Assembly (NCBI RefSeq): GCF_954871325.1
Contig: NC_088776.1
Coordinates: 29,002,508 to 29,066,507, forward strand
DNA from: Gordionus sp. m RMFG-2023
Taxonomy: Eukaryota; Nematomorpha; Gordioida; Chordodea; Parachordodidae
DNA length: 64,000 nt
Direction: 5' to 3'
Part shown: in pieces, positions 24,475 through 37,990 of the stretch
Position numbering within the stretch: position 1 is the stretch's first letter
Layout of the letters: each line of letters opens with the position of its first letter
Translations under genes and position numbers: made by a program
Notes under the pieces: generated by a model
Database searches by the model: none
What the model saw: the letters and a program-made list of their open reading frames with translations, nothing else
What the model was told of the DNA's origin: nothing

Positions 24475-26759
24475 CAGGGCCGTAGCCACGGGGGAGGGGG
24501 ATTTTCTGACTCCTAAACCTGGCCCCTAGAAAAAATCTTTAGCCACAAAAAATCGCCTCCATAAATTTTTCCGGTCTCCCAAATTTAAAAATTTTTTTTG
24601 TAATATATTCTTTTTATATTTTTAAAATAAAATTTAAATATTTATTCAAAAAATATGTATAGTTTGTAAATTTCTTTCGATCCTGTTTTATTTTTATCCA
24701 ATAATAAATCATCATTCATATTTTATCATTTTCATGTGTGTTTGTGTATTACATTATATAGGCTCTTAATCACGTTTAAATTGTATTTATTTCAATGATA
24801 ATTATTTTATTTATTATGGTTCAATCACAATATTATTATTATAATATAATTAGTTATTTAAAACAGCGGTGAAATACTGAGAAAACAACAATTTTGGCAA
24901 GCCAACAAATTAACCGTAATCTTTACTATCTTAAATCAATATTTGAGATATGATGCTATTTCCTAGCACACATGAGCTGCCTTTCGTGCGATTGGTCAAC
25001 AGAAATTATGGATGATACAACTGATGAAAACATAATTTATTCTTCTGGATTATTTATGGCAATGTTTTCATGCACCATCCAAAAAGATCCTGAATTAAAT
25101 AAAATTATGAAATTTATACCCAAAAATGCCCAATATACATCACCCCATATTCAAAACGATGTAATATCTATTATGGTACATATGTTGCTTGAATATATTT
25201 CAGATAAATATAACAAAAGAGATGCCTTTTATTTGTCTTCAGACTGATGAGATAAAAGATACATAAGGTCGGGAAAACCTGAAGTCCCAGAAAATTTGAT
25301 AGGAATTATTAATTTACAGTGTCTATCTTCTGAAAGCATTACTAATTACATTTTAAACCAAATTAATGAGTTAAATATTAATTCAACGAATATAATGAAC
25401 CAGGCATATGATGTGGTGAACGTTATGTCTGGCCGAAATGAAGGAGAGCAAATCCTAACTCAAAAAAAATTAATAAAATTGTTTCTTTTATACATCTACA
25501 ACCACGTGTTGCATTTTGGTTCAAAATTGGTATGATAATATTGGTATCATTTCTAATTTTTTAAATTTATACAATGTGTTGTATAATTTTTTTAGGAGCT
25601 TTAACGTATCCTATAAATATGCAGGCCATACTCTTAAGAGACTTTTAGACCAGAGGTGGGCTGGTCATTTAGAAGCATCTTGCATCGTTTATGAAAATTT
25701 TGACGCTATTGGTGAAGTATTATTTTTTTTTTCTAATACAACTTTTAATTCGAAGGTTTCCACTCATGATACACTCCAAGCCTCTGGTCTTTTATATAAA
25801 TTACGTTATATTAGCCATTATAATTAATAGATCCACTGAATAGCTACAGTCAGTAGGTACTAATCTAGTGGATGCTAAAAATTATATTGATTCTACTATC
25901 AATATATTAAAAATAAAAGAAGCTATAATTCTTTTGATTTGATTAATATTAAGGCTGAAAAACTTTTAGCAAAACTTAATCTCACTCCCCACAATTCATC
26001 AAGGGTACGTAAAATGAATATAAATTTTCAATATTTTTTAGTCTAGACCAAATTACAATTTGAATGTGAAAAAGACTACAATTGAAGTTCTTCAAAGAGG
26101 AATTATTAAGAAATCATTGATTACTTTGTGTTGATCGTTTTTAGATAGATTTACACAAGATGATTATAATCTTCTATCATGTTTTAATACATTTTCCCCC
26201 TTTGACCCTGATTATTTTATATCGGATAAAATGGCCCTATTAGAATCATTATTAAACTTAAATATGGAAACGTTACATCATGAGATGAAAATAGTTAAAG
26301 GATTATTAGCTGCAGAAGTTAAAGAAACACATAATTTTGAAAATATCCTAAATATTATGTATAAAATAAATATCATCATGCATTTAAAGAATTGTATAAA
26401 TGCTACTCAGCAGCCATCATCATAAGGGTACAAACGGCTTCTTGGACCTCTTTTTCTACAATAAAGAGAATTCTATCGAGCACTAGAAAGTCGATGAAAG
26501 ATCAACGTAAGGAAAATTTAGTATTGATGGCTTATGAAAAAAAAAATTTATCCTTTAATTCATTTATGTTAAAATTTAAAAATAAAAATCGTCGTATTAT
26601 ATTATAGTATTATTTTGTATTCATATTACATTAATAAATTTTAAATAAAAATAGCAAAAAATTTCTATGAATGCCTAATTGTTTTATTTTAAAAAAATAG
26701 TGGCCCCCCTCAAATAAGCAGCTTGCCCCCCTAGCTGAAAATTCCTGGCTATGATCCTG
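24475..26759 (+). mobile_element. hAT element, ZMYM/DUF4371-like, decayed
   Basis: The ends are CAGGGCCGTAGCCACGG and its partner ending CCTGGCTATGATCCTG. The flanking octamers TATTACGT (24467-24474) and TATTATGT (26760-26767) differ at one base. Coding pieces on + in order are KFIPKNAQYTSPHIQNDVIS near 25.1 kb (DUF4371 part), AGHTLKRLLDQRWAGHLEAS near 25.65 kb, and RVQTASWTSFSTIKRILSST near 26.45 kb (C-terminal dimerisation block). Several stops and frame changes separate them. Confidence 0.85.
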
Positions 26760-27308
26760 TATTATGTTGAGCAAACTATTAAATTGTAATGTTAACAATG
26801 CTAGATTATTTTAATTATATATATTTTTATGTATTGCATCTCAATTAATCTTAGTATTAACTAAATAGATATAATATACAGGAACAGAAATGCCTTCGAT
26901 ATTCTTAATATCTCCTTTAATTTTAACAACTAAAATGATTATAAAAATTTATTATACTAAAAATAATATTTTCACGATTAACATCGTATCACATAAAATC
27001 ATTTAAAATAATAAAATTTAGCAATGAATTAAATCTTATTTGCAAAAAGTAAATTTACGTTATAAAATGTTTTTATTTGAAAATATCATAATTTTATTTT
27101 AAAAAATCATCTATTTTAATCACCTATTAAATTAATTTGATTTAATCATGCCATCCCTAATTCTTAATATTGACATATAATCTTAAATTTCTTAGATCTT
27201 TATAGCTTTAGATTATATTATATTTAATTTCAAATAAATTAATTATTAAATAGTACAAATATTTATTATAATGTGCAAAGAAAGTAATTTTTATTCGAAA
27301 TAATATAG

Positions 27309-27951
27309 GAATTCCCTAATTTTGTAAAATCCTCGCATATATTTTACCCTGATGTCTCCCACTCTTGGCTTTGCCATGGATCCGTCCTGCACTTGAAACA
27401 TAGGCACTCCCCTATCAACACCAATACACGCGTCAAAACTAAAAATAACGAGAAACACCAAAATAGATGCAGTGATTATAATACTCTCATAAAGCCAGCT
27501 AGATTGAATTTCGACAATGACAAAAATGAAAAGGACCAAATTCACGAAATAAACGATTATCAGTTAATCGTTTCTTGTTTTAATAAAAACGATAAGAGGA
27601 CTGATCTTACTACATCTAAATCAACAAGGTTGATAGACACAACTAAATTCCGTGAAAATAAAGAACACAACATGGATAGTTCAAATAACTCTATAAAAGG
27701 TGAAGACAAGCTTAAAAGTGATCATTGCAATAGATATAGATTGCTAGAGCTGTTTAGGATAGCTTGGAAGGCCAATAAGCCTGTATTAGTTTCTGGTATA
27801 CACACTTCATTAGACCCATCCTTATGGAATCCTAAATGGTTTCTTTCGGCATTTGGTCATTGCTACAACGATATCGTGGATTGCAGAAAGAATAGCCTTA
27901 TCAAGAATTTGCCCGCGCGAGTCTTTTGGGAAGGATTCATCAATCCGCTAA
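27309..27951 (+). CDS. KDM3: KDM3 exon, start of the JmjC region
   Basis: The acceptor is TATAG at 27304-27308, phase 0; the donor is GT at 27952, leaving one A. The early part, DVSHSWLCHGSVLHL, fits the family's 'TPHYWLCDNRLLCLQDP' block. A polar insert of roughly 80 residues (Lys/Asn/Asp-rich) follows. Then come LLELFRIAWKANKPVLVSGI, SLWNPKWF, IVDCRKNS and ARVFWEGF, the family's order 'QPVMVSGVH..LWKPE..LVNCR..FWDGF'. The insert is longer than in vertebrate KDM3. At 643 bases this is the longest exon here and it is fully open. Confidence 0.93.
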
Positions 27952-28353
27952 GTTTATTTAATTTTTGAAAATTAAATTTATATTAAAAGTGTTTCAATGT
28001 CTAAATATGTTTTGGCGGTTATTGCTTTATTTAAAAATTTACTACCCTTCATGTGGGCCTAGCTTTCCAATTTTTAAACTCTTCCCTTCTGTATGACATA
28101 CTTCATTTTTAAAACGGACCCGGAACAATGACATTTCCTTTCCTTATAAATATTTTACTTTTCAATTAAAAATATTTATAAATCTATATATTTTCATCAA
28201 AGCATTAACGTCTTTTATCACTAACTCGAACTCAGTAACAAAATTGTTCTTAGAAATTTAATACTTTATAATTTATTTTAAACAAAGCATTTTAAAGATT
28301 TATAAAAGTTTTAATAATCTTAATCACATTAACAATAATAGATGAATAAACAT

Positions 28354-29250
28354 TAGTGCTGTTAACGTTACTTCAAAAAAGAAACTCTTTACGTCAAAAA
28401 AAAGGAACACGTTGCCGTTATTCCTTACCTTGTGAAAAAAGTGACGCGCGTTACTGGCTATTCAGAAAGTAACGCGTTATTCGTTGCTTGAAAAATTAAA
28501 TATTATACAAAAATTTCCTATATATAATAAAAATAAAATTATACAAAAATAATATATTATAAGATGTAACAATTTTATTTTCCTATTTTATAATAATAAT
28601 AAAATTATACAAAGATAATATATCATGAGATAAGATATTTTTATAATAAATTTTTATTTAATTTTAACAAAAATTGATTTTTAAAATTTTGATCAGATAA
28701 AAAAGGGAGTGCTCAACACATCTATCACCGTGCTAAACACACCATCACTGGCGCAGAGGATGGTAGGGTTATATTATATTTAATAAATAAAAATTTTAAT
28801 TGGGGGGAATTTATTAAAAATAAAGAATAATCCTTATAAAAAGTTTTAATAGATCATCTTCAAATGAATCTTCATTCAGATCTTCAAGAAAATTATATTT
28901 ATCAGAAAATAATTTGGTTTGTGTGTTGTTTTTTGAAGGAAAAATGCTTTTTCTTTGTCAAGATTATTCCTCAAACTGGAAATAAATTCAAGCCTTTTAT
29001 CAACTTTTACCTATAATTTTTTCAGGACAAATCCAATTTAATTAGCAGGTGAATTATTGCTGATAATATATATTCATCTTTATAGATGTGTTTGAATCTA
29101 ATGAAGATAAATATAATCAAAATATAAATTGTAAACAATATTTCAAAGTGTATACCTTTTATCTATGTCTTGCAGGATTGTAAATAAGTGGTTTACTAAA
29201 TCTGAAATTATTTAAATTAGTTATCGTAAGAGTGAGATATCCCAAATGTC
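28354..29250. mobile_element. hAT-like remnant, AACGCGTT family
   Basis: It starts TAGTGCTGTTAACGTTACTTC and carries the GTAACGCGTTA-type subterminal repeats, then CAGAGGATGG and AATTTATTAAAAATAAAG as in the copy at 32977. The last part (to ~29210) parallels 33540-33660. No right terminus was found, so the copy is probably truncated. Confidence 0.5.
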
Positions 29251-29969
29251 TAAAATAGAAAGAGCCGTAGCAACAGGTTCCATAACATAAACTCATATAT
29301 ATACATATAATATTATTTTTAATTAACACTAATCATGCAATATATCTATCAACGACTTGTTTTATCTGAAAATCTCTGTAATTGATTTATCAATCTACTC
29401 TATATTTGTCAAACTTACGCTTTTTTATAATTTATATATACTTTTCATTAAAATAATTTGAATATCAAATATTAAAGGTTAAAGCAATTACATTAAAACT
29501 AATATAGACTGACGATTCATTTATAAAAAAGGTCTGTACATTACTAAAATATAAAAAGGTGAATATGATATGATTTTTAATTTTATAAAATTATTATTTG
29601 ATTTTGTCCTATCTCACATAATTATTTTTTGGAACATTCCATGAAATTTTAGGATCTCGTATTCTGTCTTTTTCTCCAAGTTTTGTTCCACGTTACTGGT
29701 GACCAATAACTTTAAATTTTATAAATGGACAGGACATAAAGTTTTGACTATGATTGCTTAGTCAAATATACTTATCAAAATTTTTATTTAATTTTATTTT
29801 GATAGACTCCATTCAAATATTGATATTTTATTTTTTTATACATTTATTTAATCTAATGCTTAATTAACAATACCTTTTTTTTACCCGACTCCTCGTTACA
29901 TTTTATTAATTAAGAAATAATAAAAAAATTTTAAACATTCTATTCTATCATTCATTTTGCTACATTAAG
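28831..29969. other. Intron before the LKLKDW exon
   Basis: Apart from the hAT remnant reaching ~29250, I see only AT-rich sequence here, with no repeat or frame I can name. Confidence 0.4.
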
Positions 29970-30182
29970 AACGCTTACCTGATGATGATATCATGCTAAA
30001 ATTGAAGGATTGGCCTGGGACAGATGATTTTGCTGAAATCCTTCCACGCCATTATGCTGATCTGACATCTTCCCTTCCATTACCGGAATATACCACTCGT
30101 GATGCCATTTTTAATATGGCTGCTTGCTTGCCCAAGGTTTTTGTCAAACCCGACTTGGGTCCTAAAATGTACACTGCTTACG
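29970..30182 (+). CDS. KDM3: KDM3 exon, JmjC region
   Basis: The acceptor is TTAAG at 29965-29969 and the donor TACG|GTATAG at 30183. AA completes the Lys codon, and the join reads FINPL-KRLPDDDIMLKLKDW, as in KDM3 '..KRLxxExGxPMVLKLKDWPP'. It continues with LPRHYADL, LPLPEYTTRDAIFNMA and VKPDLGPKMYTAYG, an almost textbook KDM3 signature. No other family would give this run. Confidence 0.96.
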
Positions 30183-31237
30183 GTATAGAAATATTTATAA
30201 ATATACATTTTCTCATACATTATACAAATTATCTTTATTTTAAAAGTAATATCTTGTTATATATTTAAAGTTTAAAAAGGAATTAAATATTTACTATCTA
30301 AAAATATACATATAAAAATGATAACGACAACTTTTACAAAAAGCTCATAAAAAGAAAACATAATTTAGCTAACAAAAAAATAAGGAGAGAAATAACAATA
30401 TTTAAGTTGAATAATCTGGTTTAGATCAAAGGATTTAAATGCAGTTTAAGATATAGATCTTAATCGGTTTAACTTCTTTTACGTTTTGGCCATTTTTGAA
30501 GTCATGTGTCTCATAAAAACCAATATGAACCGAATAATGCATTATCCACATTTGACTTATTTAAATGAATAGAATAATTTATTATTCCTATTCGTACGAA
30601 TATTTACTGCTTGCATTAAATTTGAATTATTAGAATAATTCATTTAATAAATATTATTAAATAATATACGAAAATAGATTGGCAAAATTTTTTCTCCACC
30701 CAAATGATTAAATTTTAATTAAAAAAACTTTAAAATATTCCGAATATTTCGAATATTTGATAAAATTATTTGAATAATTCTATTTAAATTAAATGAATTA
30801 TTTGAATAATTTGTCAAATAAATTAGTTATTCATATAATTCATTAATATCCAAATTATTCTTATTCTTAAATATATAATCAATATTTACATTGATTTAAA
30901 ATTATATAATTCTTATGAAAACATTTAATATAATACAAGCTTAAATTTTTTTTCTCTTTATATAATTTATAAAACATGAGTCTATTATGAATAAAAATCA
31001 TGTTAAATTTAGTTAAGTTGGGAAACCCGATTTTACTAATAGAAAAGAAGACAATTTTTATGTATTTTAGTAGGTCACGAATAAATAAAATTAAAAAATC
31101 ATAGAATTTTATAGATTATTCTATGTCTAACAATTTAGGAGCGTTTTTGATCAAAATAATCAATGTAACATGTCTCTTTGGGATATGGAATTTGGAATTT
31201 TTAGATATTTAGAATTTCTCAAATATAAATCATTTAG
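30183..31237. other. Intron with GAATAATT-rich stretch
   Basis: Between 30530 and 30860 the motifs GAATAATT, AATTATTC and ATTCGAATATTT recur on both strands, like hAT subterminal repeats. No termini or coding parts were found. Confidence 0.35.
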
Positions 31238-31440
31238 GACTATGAAATTTTACCAGAAATATATATTCCAGCATGGAGAGTATTCACAGAAAATCACCGT
31301 TATCTTATAAATTACAAAAACTTATAGTAAATTTTGTAAGACTAAAATATACACAAAGATTTACTAAGAAATTGTTTAATACTCATAGGGTTGTTTAGTA
31401 CTTTATGCATGTTGGAATACATTTCCGGTCAAATCGGCGG
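31238..31440. repeat. Small inverted-repeat element (CAGAAATATAT type)
   Basis: The left arm ATTTTACCAGAAATATATAT..CCAGCATGG is mirrored on the right by CATGTTGGAATACATTTCCG. The same arms occur at 42130-42445, and one arm alone occurs near 1560-1660. Confidence 0.55.
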
Positions 31441-32150
31441 ATTTTTCAAATTTAAAATTTTCATGAATTAAATATTCCAATAAGACATTTATAAGTTATC
31501 TTTTATTGCAACTGTTGAATTCTATATCATATTCTAATTTTTAGTTCGAATATTGCTTTTACTATAAGCGAAACATATTATTATTCTTATTCCTGTTAAC
31601 TATTGTTTCAATGATTTTAGATGATTTAACATTTCAATACATAATTATTTTCCTTCAAAGGTATCAACTTATATTTTTAACAGTCGAATTATTTTTGATA
31701 ATATTATATTAATATAATTTTGGTAGGATAAATTTTTAAAAACATGAAATTTTCAAAAACAAAAGACCTATTTAAGTAAAATTTTGCCGTAAATATTTTT
31801 AGACATCTCAAAAGAGAAGGTCTGGTCCTAAGATAATCATTTGAATAATATAATATAAACTAAAAATAGTAAAATGTATCGAGTAGTCTTTTTAGAAATG
31901 CAATTCAGGCCGTCATGTAAAAGAATATAAAATATAAAGGTAAAATGAAATGAAATGCACGGATTTGAATAATACGAATTATGAAAACATATCTCACAAC
32001 ATATAAGAAATAATATGACCTCTATATTATTGACTAGAAGTAATGTTCTGGATGTTAAATTTATGTGTAAATTTATTTATGTGTGTGGAATTACGTTCAT
32101 TTGTTCCTCGTGTGCTTTCAACATATTAATTTGTCAATTGTGATGCTGTT

Positions 32151-32760
32151 TTATATTTTCTTATAAAAGGTAATGCAAACTCTATAAGAAATATAAAATA
32201 CGATAAAACGCATCCTATCCTTCCATATGGTTCTGATTTGGGCCATATCAACAACAATTTTCTTATTAAACGTGTCCTTGTGGATGTGAGAAATCCAAGC
32301 TAGCTGTGAGGTGCCTCCAGTTCGATGGCCAAGATCGAGAAATTTCCGATTCACGTTAGTTGAGTCAGTTCTTTGTACATGTTCATACCATCTCAATATG
32401 CTCTCCTTTATATTTTCAGACAAGGGAGCTACACCCATCTTCTTTCTTAATCTATCATTATACGATCTAACTTGGTATAACCTAGGCTCCATTAGATCAT
32501 TCGCATTTCAGTTACATCCAACATCTTGGCAACTCGCAATGCCTAAGTTTCGCCCCATGATCTGACGATAGCTCAATAAACCTTACCTTTAATCCACAAC
32601 ATCTTTACAAAGCATCTATGATAGTTCTCCATTTCATCCAACCCTTCTATATCCTAGCGTTGACCTTTTCCTGATAACCTCCGTCTTGATGTATTATAGA
32701 CCCAAGTTAGCTAAATTTTTTAATTTTCGAGATAAAGCAACTTGAATAGTTTCTTGACAC
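32151..32760 (-). mobile_element. LINE fragment, C-terminal part
   Basis: The minus strand reads MGVAPLSENIKESILRWYEH then VQRTDSTNVNRK, the region after the RT domain of RTE-like LINEs ('..RLRWxGHVxR..'). Lower-quality similarity continues upstream on the minus strand to ~32.75 kb. There is no endonuclease or RT core; it is a 5'-truncated insertion. Confidence 0.6.
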
Positions 32761-32976
32761 CGACCTGCAAAGTTTATAGGCAAATACACTCTCTTAGAAT
32801 ATCTAGAAATGAAACAAATATAATTCTCTAGACTAAAGATTTTGCGCTAGTATTATCATTTAGTTTAAATTGATATCCTTTTTTAGTTATATAAAATCTT
32901 CTCAAAAATTTCCTCACTAAAAATTTACGAATTTTAATTTTATAATCACATTTACATATAAAAAATTACTATAAAT

Positions 32977-34349
32977 GAGTGCTGTAAACATCTCTAAAAA
33001 AATCGAACGCGTTTAACGTTCATTGACAAAAATCCAACACGTTCACTTTCAAAAAAAGGAACGCGTTCAAGTTCATGACGCGTTCACCTTCGTTCAAAAT
33101 TTTATAATAAATTTTTTTTTTAAATTTAATTTAATATAAATAAATTTAACACAATATATTAGCCATGTTAAAAAATAATATAGTTTTATTTTGATAATAT
33201 AATTATAAATACAATATAATATAGCAAATAATATTTTTATTTATAAAAAATTTTTCTTATTAATTTTAAATAACAATTGTTTTTCAAAATTTTCATCTGA
33301 TAGACAGGAACGCTTGACAGTTAATACGGCATTAGCTATACTTAAAACGTACAGGGGCAGATGGTGGGATTTGCTGTATTATACTTAATAAACAACTCTT
33401 TTAACGTGGAGAATTTATTAAAATGATTTATTGTTTTGTCTTTTACTGAGATAAGTTATCCTCCTCCAATCCATCCTCTACTTCATCTTCCAAAAAAAAG
33501 GATATCTAGAAAATTAACAGTTCTTGTTCTAGATGTATAATTGTAAAAAGAATATATTGATCTCTTATATATGTTCAAATCTTCAAAAAAAATAAAATAT
33601 ATGTAAGTAATTTGATAGTGATAGATACCTTTTATTAATTCTATTTAATACTGTGTCTATCAATCGTTGACCATATTTTAGGTCACTATTTTTTTAAATT
33701 TTTTAATAACTATCGTTATTGTTGGAGTAAAATGGCCCAAATGCATTTTTTCTTCAAATTAAATGATTTTTTTAGTTTATATTATATAAAATAATTAATA
33801 TTACAATCAAATGTCGTTTTAAATTGTAACTTAAAGATTTTGAAACTGATATAATACTTTTGTTTTGCCCACATTTTACATTTGATAAGTATTGAATTAG
33901 TCAATATAGTATGTCACTGTAAAATATTTATAAATTTGGGCCATGGTAATGTTAATTTATCTTGAATTTTCAGAATCAGATAATGATTATGAAATAATAA
34001 TATCCATGTTTATGCTAATCTATTAAAATATAAACAATAATATTCTAATAAGTAAAATATAATAATGGTATCTTAAAAAAAATTGAAATATGAAAAGGAA
34101 AAACAGTTGATTATAAAATATAAGACTTTTTTCTTTAAAAATTCGGATTAATATTAAATTCTTCAAATAAATAAAAATAAACAGTGTTTTTAAAATTGAA
34201 CGAACGTTATATTCGAACGCGTTCTTCATAAAAACGCGTTCACCAAAGTTCGTCAAAAATAAAAGGAACGCCATTCATCATTTATTTCAAAAAAAAACAA
34301 ACTTCGTTCACGAACGCGTTCAAAATGAACGCGTTTATTTACAACACTA
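32977..34349. mobile_element. hAT-like non-autonomous element, AACGCGTT family, complete ends
   Basis: It starts GAGTGCTGTAAAC and ends GTTTATTTACAACACTA, flanked by CTATAAAT at 32969-32976 and 34350-34357. Both ends carry dense AACGCGTT repeats (33005-33090, 34200-34335). The interior is mostly AT-rich; near 33460 the minus strand shows a short acidic EDEVEDG-type stretch. No transposase domain could be traced. This is the best copy for defining the family. Confidence 0.75.
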
Positions 34350-34357
34350 CTATAAAT

Positions 34358-36999
34358 TATATTTAAAAATTTGAAAACGGGATGCTTCCCTGTATGAAAT
34401 CGACATCTGACCCTCTTTATTTCCAAGTGTTAAAGTTCCCTGGATCTTTAGGGTAAAGCATCTATAGTAATCGTTTTTAATTTTACGGTAACCAATTCAT
34501 CCATCTTATTTTGATATCACATTTTCTAAAGATATCACAAGTCCATTTGACTACTTTTTTTTATGCTACTGCTACAATTATAAATGTGAATAATATCAAA
34601 GCTGCAGTTAGGGACATTGAGTCTCATATTTTAGATACTAAAAATTGAATATTTATTATAGATAATAATTTTTTTCATATATTGATTTTTGTTTTATTTG
34701 TATAATTGTTTTAGTGCATCTATGCGTTCTATCTTGCTCTTGATACCAATAAACTGATCGAAAAGTTAAACTAAATGTATATTAATTAAGCCTTATAAAC
34801 AGAGGCGTGACTTATAAAAATGTCCATGGGAGTGGAAATTTTTTTAAAGATATGTTCAAAACTTGAAAAAAATACTTAATCAAATTTTCATTTATTTTTA
34901 AAAATAGCTTGTAATTTAATTTTATATGGAAAATTTTATTTTTAATTTCCCTTAAAGTTTTTTATAATATAAATGGCCAAATAATATTTATTATGTTTTT
35001 ATTTTGTGAATGATATTATAAATAAATGTTTATATATTTTGAGGTAAGATTGTGAACCATAATTACCATTGGTTATCTTTTATTTATTTATCTGTCATAT
35101 GATTGGTTGAATTTTATTTATTTTTTTTAAATGATATTTATTATTATAGAAAATTATTTAGCCATTTTTTTGTAAAAAGATAAATAAAAATGAAATGGAC
35201 AGGATAAAATTGGAAGGGCAAATTAGGTAAAAAAATCTTTATTTTATTTTGAGACAAAAAAATATTATTTTCAAATAAATATTTTAAATACCTATTCTCA
35301 CTATTAAGAAAATTTTAATGACAGATAAATAAAAACAAGATAGCCAATGGTAATTATGGCTCACAAATTATAATCTTGCCAAATGTGATTTTTCTTATTT
35401 CATTTTTATTTATAAAATTATTAATGATCACATTTAAATCAAGTTCTTTTGTTTCTTCTATATTAACATTTAATTGGGATATGTTTTAGTCGTTGCTGTT
35501 TCATGTAGAACGTGAATAAGATTTAAGACAGCTAGTCTTGAAAACAATCATTCTCCAGAACAAGCACTTATGGGAATTATTAATATCATTTGAATAAATT
35601 TTCCATACTTTGAAAAAATCGAAATAACTTATTTCTCATTTTATTTTTTTAATATATTTATGTATACTTTTCCAACTTTGAGTAGTCCAAAAATAAATCT
35701 ATATAAAGAATTAGACGATCCATATTAAAATCATCTAAATGGAATACTCAAACATAATTTTAATTAAGTTTTTGAATCGCAAATTGTTCCATATTAACTA
35801 AAGGATCCATTACTGGTTTGTCTTCTTAATAAGTTTTTCTGTAATGTTGATTATCTCACCCGAAATGATGCATGATAAATTCGAGCCTTCTTCGAATCTT
35901 ATTAGGCATTTTGGAAATGTAATGAAGAACTTTGGATTTAAGCACTTAAAATTTATGTTCCTCAAATATTGTTATCTTCATTTTAAGAAATGCAAAATTT
36001 TAAATTTTTTCTATTTGGCTGCTCTTGTAGCAACCTCATTGCGAAATGAATTTATAATTTCAAATAGTTTTATTATTTCATAATTACGTTCTTTGATTTT
36101 GGCGTATTACTCGCATACACTGGCATAATTCTTTTTGAGAAAAAATTCATCTATTTTTGAGGAGAGACATAGAGAATAGGATATAAAAGTAATATAATAA
36201 TTGATAAGTTTTTCTCTGATTCATTTCTAGATGAGACATAATAATTGATTTATTTTTTATGTGAGCCCAGTAAGAAAGTAAGGCGAAAGTGCATCGCAAC
36301 GTAGAAATAAAATAAATAATAAGTTTCTTTCTCTTTGTTTCATTTTTGGGGCAAGACTCCACTGCCCCCGAAGTCGACACGTATTTTGGAATTAGTCCTT
36401 CAAAATTCTGGCAAACTTACCCTTAGAACTGCACCTTAATATGAGATTCGTATTCATATCAAAATTTTGAAAATATAACTCGATTAATATAATGAGATTT
36501 TAATTATTTTTTTTTATATTTATTAATTAAATCAGAAAGAACAAATAGGATTTATAAAGATCGTAAAATCATATGATTTAAAAATATGTTGAATCTGGGA
36601 AAAATATATTTCTATGTAATTTAGACTTGATTGATTTTTTAATCGCAATTTAAAATCCATATTATCTATTTTCTTCTATCAATTTCTGTTATTGACTGGG
36701 AAAACTGTTTAATGAATTAGAAGGTGCTAATTAGATATTATTGATGCACCCAGATATTCAGTGCTTCTGTAATTTTCGTTATAGCACCATTCCTATCTTG
36801 GCAATTTTTTTTATTTTATCAATAATTCTTTTTTCTAATTGTCTACCACGGGTTGAAGCATTTAAATGCACAATATACGCTCTAATTATTGATACTAATT
36901 TTAGAGTTCATGTTTTTGGAAGTTTGGCTGACTTAACGCTTAAAGCGTGATATCATAGTTTTTATTTAGCTTATAATATTACTTAATTAATAAATAAGG
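34358..36999. other. Intron, AT-rich, one MITE
   Basis: Other than the MITE at 35040-35385, no element or frame with recognisable similarity was found. The frames near 35.85 and 36.75 kb are short, low in complexity and without splice or domain support. Confidence 0.35.
35040..35385. mobile_element. MITE with ~55-bp inverted ends
   Basis: GGTAAGATTGTGAACCATAA..TTACCATTGG..TTATCTGTCAT at 35044-35098 is mirrored by ATGACAGATAAATAA..CCAATGGTAATTATGG..AATCTTGCC at 35309-35380. The loop is AT-rich and non-coding. Target duplication is unclear. Confidence 0.6.
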
Positions 37000-37990
37000 T
37001 ATTAAATATTAACGGAATCCAGATTTTTAGGATTTCTGATTTCTTCTTTTTGGTATGAGTCTAATTTTGGCAATTTCCCCCCTTTTAATCTCACTGATTA
37101 AAGCAATAAAATGTACTAATTAAGCACACCTAATGGTTTGGTATAAGTTTATGAATGATTATTTTCCAAGGCTTGTCTCACTTCTAGCTTAAATGCATAC
37201 ACCATCATATCAGATTTCTGGGTATGGTATCATTCCTTTTCCAAAACAATGAACCCCATATACAGCTTTTATCTCCCCATATTTTCTATCAGTGGAGGCC
37301 CTTTTTATATGTTATCAAGTGTTTCGTCTTTTTTTGACAAACGTGTTGATCCCTGCCATTTCTTACACTTAGACTAGTTGCAACAGTTTCCACCCTTCCT
37401 TATTTTAGACCCTGTAGTTTGTCTACCAAACCGCTGCGATGCCGATTTAAAAGCGCCCTTCTAAATTTCCGGTCATCACACTCCAGGGCCCTTAGGAAGT
37501 AAACCGGGCCTCCATCATCAACGAGCTTCACCACATTAACGATCTGAGAACTTTTTTTTTTGAGCTTTTTATTCTAGATATTACCCACCCTATTCCTTTT
37601 TACCACCGTCCTACATCTTATACCCTTCTCCGAGCTCTTTCATCTTGGCTCCCGACCATTTCGTATCTTGCAAGCTTACGACATCAAACGTTTTCTTTAT
37701 TGCGTTCAGGTTCACCAACTCAATTTTCTTACCCATCATTGTTCCAACTAAACTCATAATTTTTCGCATTTTCCTACAGTTTACTCTCCAGCCCTAAGAA
37801 AATTATTTACTTTGCATGGGCGAATACACTGTGCGTCTTTCATGGGGGACGCCCTAACTTTCTTGTTTGAAAAATATATAGGACTTGCCATTTTTGGCGG
37901 TGACGATTTTTACTGCCAGCTAATAGCCTGACGCAAACTTTTTTCCTTTCTCAACCGGGCATTGAACCTGCCATGGCGGAGTTTGAAATC
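37000..37990 (-). mobile_element. RTE-like LINE fragment, 5' part
   Basis: The segment 37660-37985 parallels 22690-23130 of the larger LINE: the endonuclease start region, the 'GGGACGCCCTAACTTTC' stretch, and a tRNA-like B box at its 5' edge (about 37955-37975). Further left, decayed endonuclease-type sequence reaches ~37.0 kb. RT is absent. Codons are heavily eroded. Confidence 0.5.

Noticed and set aside
34023-34274. 83-codon Phe/Leu/Ile-rich minus-strand frame
   Set aside because: Hydrophobic run expected from AT-rich DNA; it overlaps the end repeats of a hAT.
36741-36950. 69-codon plus-strand frame with a hydrophobic segment
   Set aside because: No splice signals in phase with KDM3, no similarity recognised, AT-rich composition explains it.
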